Source: Bacteroidales bacterium
GTDB lineage: Bacteria > Bacteroidota > Bacteroidia > Bacteroidales > GCA-2748055
NCBI GenBank assembly: GCA_029210585.1
Contig: JARGFP010000014.1
Coordinates: 1-64,000 of the forward strand
Direction of reading: 5' to 3'
DNA: 64,000 nucleotides
A program made the position numbers and the translations under genes. Positions 59,939 to 64,000 of the stretch are shown here, in pieces. A model generated the notes under the pieces. It had not been told where the DNA came from, did not search any database, and saw nothing but the letters and a program-made list of their open reading frames with translations. Within the stretch, counting starts at the first letter, position 1. Each line of letters starts with the position of its first letter.

Positions 59939-62900
59939 ATGAATCAACACCTTGTAAAAACAACATACCGGCACCTTGCCGTGCTGGCACTCTGGATGGC
60001 ATTCCTGGCACCTTCCATCAATGCACAGGTGATCATCAATACAATAGTGTCTCCCCCTTACGGACCCTTCGTGGAAGATTATGCCTACAATACCCGGTTT
60101 GTAATTAATGCAGCCGACCTGATCAACCTGGAATGCTACCTTCAGATCAGGATTACCGGGAACACCGGCATCGAGCTGCAATCGCTCGTGGATATGGCCT
60201 ACCCCACCTTTACCTTTGGTCCCGTTATGCCCATCACACTTACCGGCAATGACATCCTGGAATACTTCATGCCGGAAAATCTTGCTTTGACCGGGATCAG
60301 CTATGACCAACTCAGGGAAAGGGGCTTGCCTGCCGGAAGTTACCAGGTCTGCGCGGTAGTGTATTACAACGGGCGTCCGCTGTCGGCAGAAGCGCCCGCC
60401 GGTTGCAGCAATTCTTTTACGATCCCCCCGCTGGCTGTTACAGCAATCACCCAGGTGATTCCCCCGTACCCCACAGATATCAATGAATATGCCTCCCAGG
60501 CAAGAGTTACACTGCAGGCTAACAGGCCAGGAAGGGTGACATTACGCATGACGCTGGAAGGAGACAATGGCATCCGTCTGACCACCCACCCCGGTTACAA
60601 TCCGGGAGAGGATATTTCCTTGCCATCAGCTGTTCCGCAGATTATTTCCCCTGGAGATCTGTATGTTTATTTCCAGCCGGATGCATGGATGGTGGAAGGC
60701 ATTTCCGGGGAAGAACTCTTCAATGCGGGTCTGCCGGAAGGAAACTACCGGCTTTGTACAGAGGTATTTGAAAACGATGTACAGGTATCTCCCCCGGGTA
60801 CCGGATGCAGCGGGAACTTCAATATCCGCTGGCTTGATCCGCCTCTTTTGATCGGGCCCCAGGACCAGGGCCAGCTGAAAAGTGCTCCCATGCAGCATAT
60901 CATTTTCAGCTGGACGCCATCCCCGGGAGCACCGCCATGGACCAATTACCAATTGAAAATTGTGGAGGTTTGGGACCCGGAGCAGGATCCTGCCGATGCC
61001 ATGCTCTCCGCACCTGCTTTTTATGAAACCGATGTGTTCGGGAATTCATTCTTCTATGGCCCCGCCCAGCCGATGCTGGAACCCGGGTTGCGGTATGCAT
61101 TCCAGGTAACGGCATCTGACCCCGAATCGGGCAGAAGATTTTCTAATTTCGGAAGAAGTGAGGTTTTTTCCTTCATTTACGGGAATGAGGAGGAGAATAT
61201 TCTGACCCCGATGAGCCTGGAAACCCAGTCAGATATGTCGCCATTTCCCAAGCTCCTTGAAGATTTTAAGAATGAATTTGAGATGATCCCCGCCACCCGG
61301 ATCAGTGGCAAACTATTTTGCAAATTCCCGGACAATCCAAATGGACCTTTCGAACCTATAAACATACCATCTGCTGAACCCATAAACATGCCGTCTGCTG
61401 AACCCATCAAAATTCCACAGGGTACCTCAAATACAGGGGAGACCGGAACTGTATCTTTTTCAGATGTCGTGAAAGTAAGTGAAAGCGTCGGCGCGAATGC
61501 TACATTTATTAAATCCGGTGCCGAAGGTTTTATAGGGAAAATACAAGCAGCGGAAAAGACTCCCGGAAATTTACAATTCCGGACAACGCCCTATTACTAT
61601 TTCGGAAATACGGAAGAAATTGTGCATACAAAACCACTTGCCAATGTGCGCGTAAAGTTGGTGGGGAGGTATGCTTACCTTCCGGAGGGAGCAACTGCAG
61701 GAACCCAGTTCCCTGTTTACGGGGATCCCGGAAATAACGAAGTCATTCATTTCTATACCGACCTGAATGGAAAAGAGAGGCTCGATAAATACAAGGTTGG
61801 GAATGTGGTCCTTGCCGTGGCAGAGACAGACGACAATGGGAATTTCAGCTTTGATTTCCGGGCTGATTTTTTCACAGGGACATTTGGTACGGAAGAGATC
61901 GATTCCAAACCAATTGATGAAACCGTAGCAGTGGAAAACCCGGCCGAACAAATCGGGTGGCAAATGCAGAATGTCTTTCCAGGGGTGGAAAACTCCCTGA
62001 TCAATGCTGCCTTGAACCCGGCAATAGAGAGTGCTGGTCAAACTGCTGGTCAGGCTGCAGGTCAGCAGCAGCAGCAGGTAATGAGCGGGCCGGCCATCCA
62101 GGTAATTGAAAGGGGAGGATACATCTGTCTCAAGATCGAGGTGGAAAATGAAAAGTTCTGCAGTCCGGACATAGACATTATGGCCATGCCTGGCGATGTG
62201 ATTAAAATCCCCGACCAGGTGGCCAAATTAAAAACCTATAACCTGGAAATCAGGGCGATCGCATCGAATAAAATGAACCAGGCAGCAGAGCGGAACAAAA
62301 CCATGGACAATGTGAGTGTGCATATCATGCGCGGTCAATCTGCGGTCAAGGAGGAAATGAAGATGCTGCTTGATTACGAAGGACAAAAACTAAAAACCAA
62401 AACCGTTAATGAAAAAGGCGAATTTAACGATGTTTTTACCGGGAAAACCGGGGCCGGTGAAAATGCCTTTGTATACATTCAAAACCTCGTAAAACATGCC
62501 TATACCGATCCACAGTATATGGTGGAAATTTCTACCAGGGACATGGGCGCAGTCGATATTGATTATGAGAATACCCGATACAATTACCGGACGATTTTCG
62601 ATTCGTTGCCGACGAGCGATGAAAATTCAGCCCTTTTCCATGGGATTCCCTTCTTCAACAAGACCCCGCACGCAGTATATAATCATCTGTTCACGGAACC
62701 TCCCGTACTGAGGCTCGACTATACCATGCACCCCCTCGATCCCGAAATAAAGGGAAGGGTGATGGCTGAAACCAATATTCAGAATGCAGGGGTGAAAGGA
62801 GTTAAGGTGCAACTGATTAACCAGGTTAACTATAACAAAACCTATAATTCCATGGGGGCGTTTGAGCTCGCCTATTCAAGTATGAAGTATTACAATAATA

Positions 62901-64000
62901 CCAGTGAACTTAGATTTGAACGCGAGGAGATTACCAATGAACCCGGATTTTTCCGATTCAACAACCTTCACATGGATGTGGATGCAGAGAGTTCAGTCAG
63001 TGGTCCGTACCGAAGGATTTTCGTTTCCCAGCCGGGTTATAAAAATGTTGTGATCCCGGGCCCGTCCATGAAACCCTGGAACCTGAGCTACGGGATACTG
63101 GCCGATGTGAAGGACATCAATTTGGAACCGGTGGGACTGTTGACCGGATTTGTCCAGGATGAAGATGGGAATCCGGTGGTAGCCTATGTAAAAACGGAGT
63201 ATTCACCCTTTTACAAGACCTATTACAGGGCATTCCTCGGCAAACAATACCAGTTTTTCGACGTTCCCGTTCAGCACTATTACAACAAGATTTATGTGCA
63301 ACCAAAGTCGAGTCAGTATTTTGAAGCCGATACCACCCTTGGAGTCTTACCTCAGCAGCCATTGCAAGTGGTCGTGTATAAGAAACTGCACCGGCCGGAA
63401 ATAATTGTAAAGAATAAACAGGGCGAACCTGTTTCCGGGGCAGTCGTTACCATCGATAAGTTCGAGGAAACAACCACCAGCCAGGGAGTGGTCCGGATCA
63501 AGTTTGCAGCTGCGGGCAACCAGTTTATCCTCAAAATTACCCCACCACAGGGCTATGCCGCTGTTCAGCAGCCGCTGAACATACCCGTTTCAAAAGGATG
63601 GACCAGCTATGAATTCATTCTCGACAATGCAAAAAGCATCAAAGGGGTAGTAACGGATAAAACAACCGGGTCGCCGATTGCGGGAGCAAAGGTGCATTCA
63701 GAATTGAAAAACACAAACGGTATTTCACTTTATATTGAAGCGGTGAGCGGCCAGGACGGGGCCTATCAACTGACCGGAATTCCAGGGGAATTAAAAACGC
63801 TGACTGTTCATATCGTGAAGACGGGTGAAAATCCGACCTATATCGGAAAGACCCAAACCATTGATTTTACAGCGGTCATAAGCCATTCAAAAGGAGCCGC
63901 TTACAACTTTGCCCTGGAAAGAGCGAATGGATGGAAGATCAGCGAATTATGGGGATTCCCGGTGGCCGTTGAAAAGTTTGTTCCATCGAAATCCAATCCG
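59939..64000 (+). CDS. Very large secreted multidomain protein, TANFOR-like (3' end beyond window)
   Basis: The frame is open from ATG 59939 to the window end, at least 1354 residues, with no stop. A signal peptide (to about residue 30, APSINAQ) is followed by two related modules of about 135 residues: one begins VIINTIVSPPYGPFVEDY and the next ITQVIPPYPTDINEY. Each has a GLPxGxYxxC motif and ends xxGCSxxF. I recall this as the TANFOR-type repeat, which is uncertain. A fibronectin-like segment, Pro/Ala repeats (IPSAEPINMPSAEP), a Gln run and carboxypeptidase-regulatory-like domains (KGVVTDKTTGSPIAGAK) follow. It is probably surface-exposed. Confidence 0.7.
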   Translation, partial: MNQHLVKTTYRHLAVLALWMAFLAPSINAQVIINTIVSPPYGPFVEDYAYNTRFVINAADLINLECYLQIRITGNTGIELQSLVDMAYPTFTFGPVMPITLTGNDILEYFMPENLALTGISYDQLRERGLPAGSYQVCAVVYYNGRPLSAEAPAGCSNSFTIPPLAVTAITQVIPPYPTDINEYASQARVTLQANRPGRVTLRMTLEGDNGIRLTTHPGYNPGEDISLPSAVPQIISPGDLYVYFQPDAWMVEGISGEELFNAGLPEGNYRLCTEVFENDVQVSPPGTGCSGNFNIRWLDPPLLIGPQDQGQLKSAPMQHIIFSWTPSPGAPPWTNYQLKIVEVWDPEQDPADAMLSAPAFYETDVFGNSFFYGPAQPMLEPGLRYAFQVTASDPESGRRFSNFGRSEVFSFIYGNEEENILTPMSLETQSDMSPFPKLLEDFKNEFEMIPATRISGKLFCKFPDNPNGPFEPINIPSAEPINMPSAEPIKIPQGTSNTGETGTVSFSDVVKVSESVGANATFIKSGAEGFIGKIQAAEKTPGNLQFRTTPYYYFGNTEEIVHTKPLANVRVKLVGRYAYLPEGATAGTQFPVYGDPGNNEVIHFYTDLNGKERLDKYKVGNVVLAVAETDDNGNFSFDFRADFFTGTFGTEEIDSKPIDETVAVENPAEQIGWQMQNVFPGVENSLINAALNPAIESAGQTAGQAAGQQQQQVMSGPAIQVIERGGYICLKIEVENEKFCSPDIDIMAMPGDVIKIPDQVAKLKTYNLEIRAIASNKMNQAAERNKTMDNVSVHIMRGQSAVKEEMKMLLDYEGQKLKTKTVNEKGEFNDVFTGKTGAGENAFVYIQNLVKHAYTDPQYMVEISTRDMGAVDIDYENTRYNYRTIFDSLPTSDENSALFHGIPFFNKTPHAVYNHLFTEPPVLRLDYTMHPLDPEIKGRVMAETNIQNAGVKGVKVQLINQVNYNKTYNSMGAFELAYSSMKYYNNTSELRFEREEITNEPGFFRFNNLHMDVDAESSVSGPYRRIFVSQPGYKNVVIPGPSMKPWNLSYGILADVKDINLEPVGLLTGFVQDEDGNPVVAYVKTEYSPFYKTYYRAFLGKQYQFFDVPVQHYYNKIYVQPKSSQYFEADTTLGVLPQQPLQVVVYKKLHRPEIIVKNKQGEPVSGAVVTIDKFEETTTSQGVVRIKFAAAGNQFILKITPPQGYAAVQQPLNIPVSKGWTSYEFILDNAKSIKGVVTDKTTGSPIAGAKVHSELKNTNGISLYIEAVSGQDGAYQLTGIPGELKTLTVHIVKTGENPTYIGKTQTIDFTAVISHSKGAAYNFALERANGWKISELWGFPVAVEKFVPSKSNP
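61355..61402 (+). repeat. 24-bp coding tandem repeat in the large secreted protein
   Basis: Two 24-bp units (61355-61378 and 61379-61402) encode PINIPSAE and PINMPSAE. A partial third copy follows (PIKIPQG). This is a short in-frame expansion within a probable linker. Confidence 0.8.

Overview
The window reads as chromosome of an anaerobic or facultatively anaerobic Bacteroidota, most likely Bacteroidales/Marinilabiliales-like. The support is a complete Rnf complex with RseC at its head, a type IX secretion (Por) sorting domain, SusC/TonB-style domains in several proteins, a FecR-type surface-signalling unit, Bacteroidota promoter elements (TTTG-N19-TAnnTTTG), and an oxygen-sensitive glycyl radical enzyme. 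No rRNA, tRNA, CRISPR array, intact insertion sequence or prophage was found. All assignments come from reading the sequence and recalled family knowledge; nothing was searched.

Layout. 0.6-7.8 kb: a PfkB-type phosphofructokinase, a strong terminator, then rseC-rnfBCDGEA, the ion-translocating ferredoxin:NAD oxidoreductase. 7.8-16.4 kb: HD hydrolase, Omp85-like barrel, EEP-family hydrolase, penicillin acylase-family amidase, a polyphosphate/ATP glucokinase-like ROK protein, the decayed end of an Rhs gene and an ORF6N regulator. 16.4-24.7 kb: envelope-signalling genes built from recycled TonB/SusC parts: a von Willebrand A protein, a divergent sigma factor with an anti-sigma/TonB-like protein, then a BlaI repressor with a 20-bp operator array and a BlaR1-like M56 protein carrying plug-like and TonB domains. 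24.8-34 kb, nearly all on the minus strand: T9SS cargo, a MntA/HepT toxin-antitoxin pair, alpha-L-fucosidase, PhoD-like phosphatase, an acetyltransferase and a trans-4-hydroxyproline dehydratase-like enzyme (HypD) with its radical SAM activase. 34-39 kb: histidine kinase and receiver, macro-domain protein, and the NAD salvage pair pncB and pncA. 39-46.5 kb: a truncated toxin-antitoxin pair, M1 aminopeptidase, MATE exporter, three acetyltransferase-type proteins and an intact ParE/RelE pair. 46.7-51.4 kb: glycerol kinase, glycerol-3-phosphate dehydrogenase and a Gfo/Idh/MocA oxidoreductase. 51.5-64 kb: two lipoproteins, a sigma/FecR/TonB-receptor regulatory unit, an outer-membrane protein, and a very large secreted protein that runs off the window.

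The genes suggest fermentation and redox balancing (Rnf, hydroxyproline dehydration, glycerol use, NAD salvage) together with polymer and peptide scavenging and envelope sensing.

The most unusual feature is a density of short tandem arrays with different, exact unit lengths: 11, 12, 15, 17, 18, 20, 22, 24, 26, 35, 38, 42 and 75 bp. Several begin at or run across stop codons (macro-domain gene, MATE gene, activase gene, DUF4382 gene). Others lie in upstream regions (blaI, glpK) or extend disordered protein segments (M1 peptidase tail, FecR linker). Low-complexity expansions also occur in RnfB and HypD. This looks like a lineage-wide tendency to expand and decay slippage repeats at gene ends. 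The best-supported functional array is the 20-bp one overlapping the blaI promoter.
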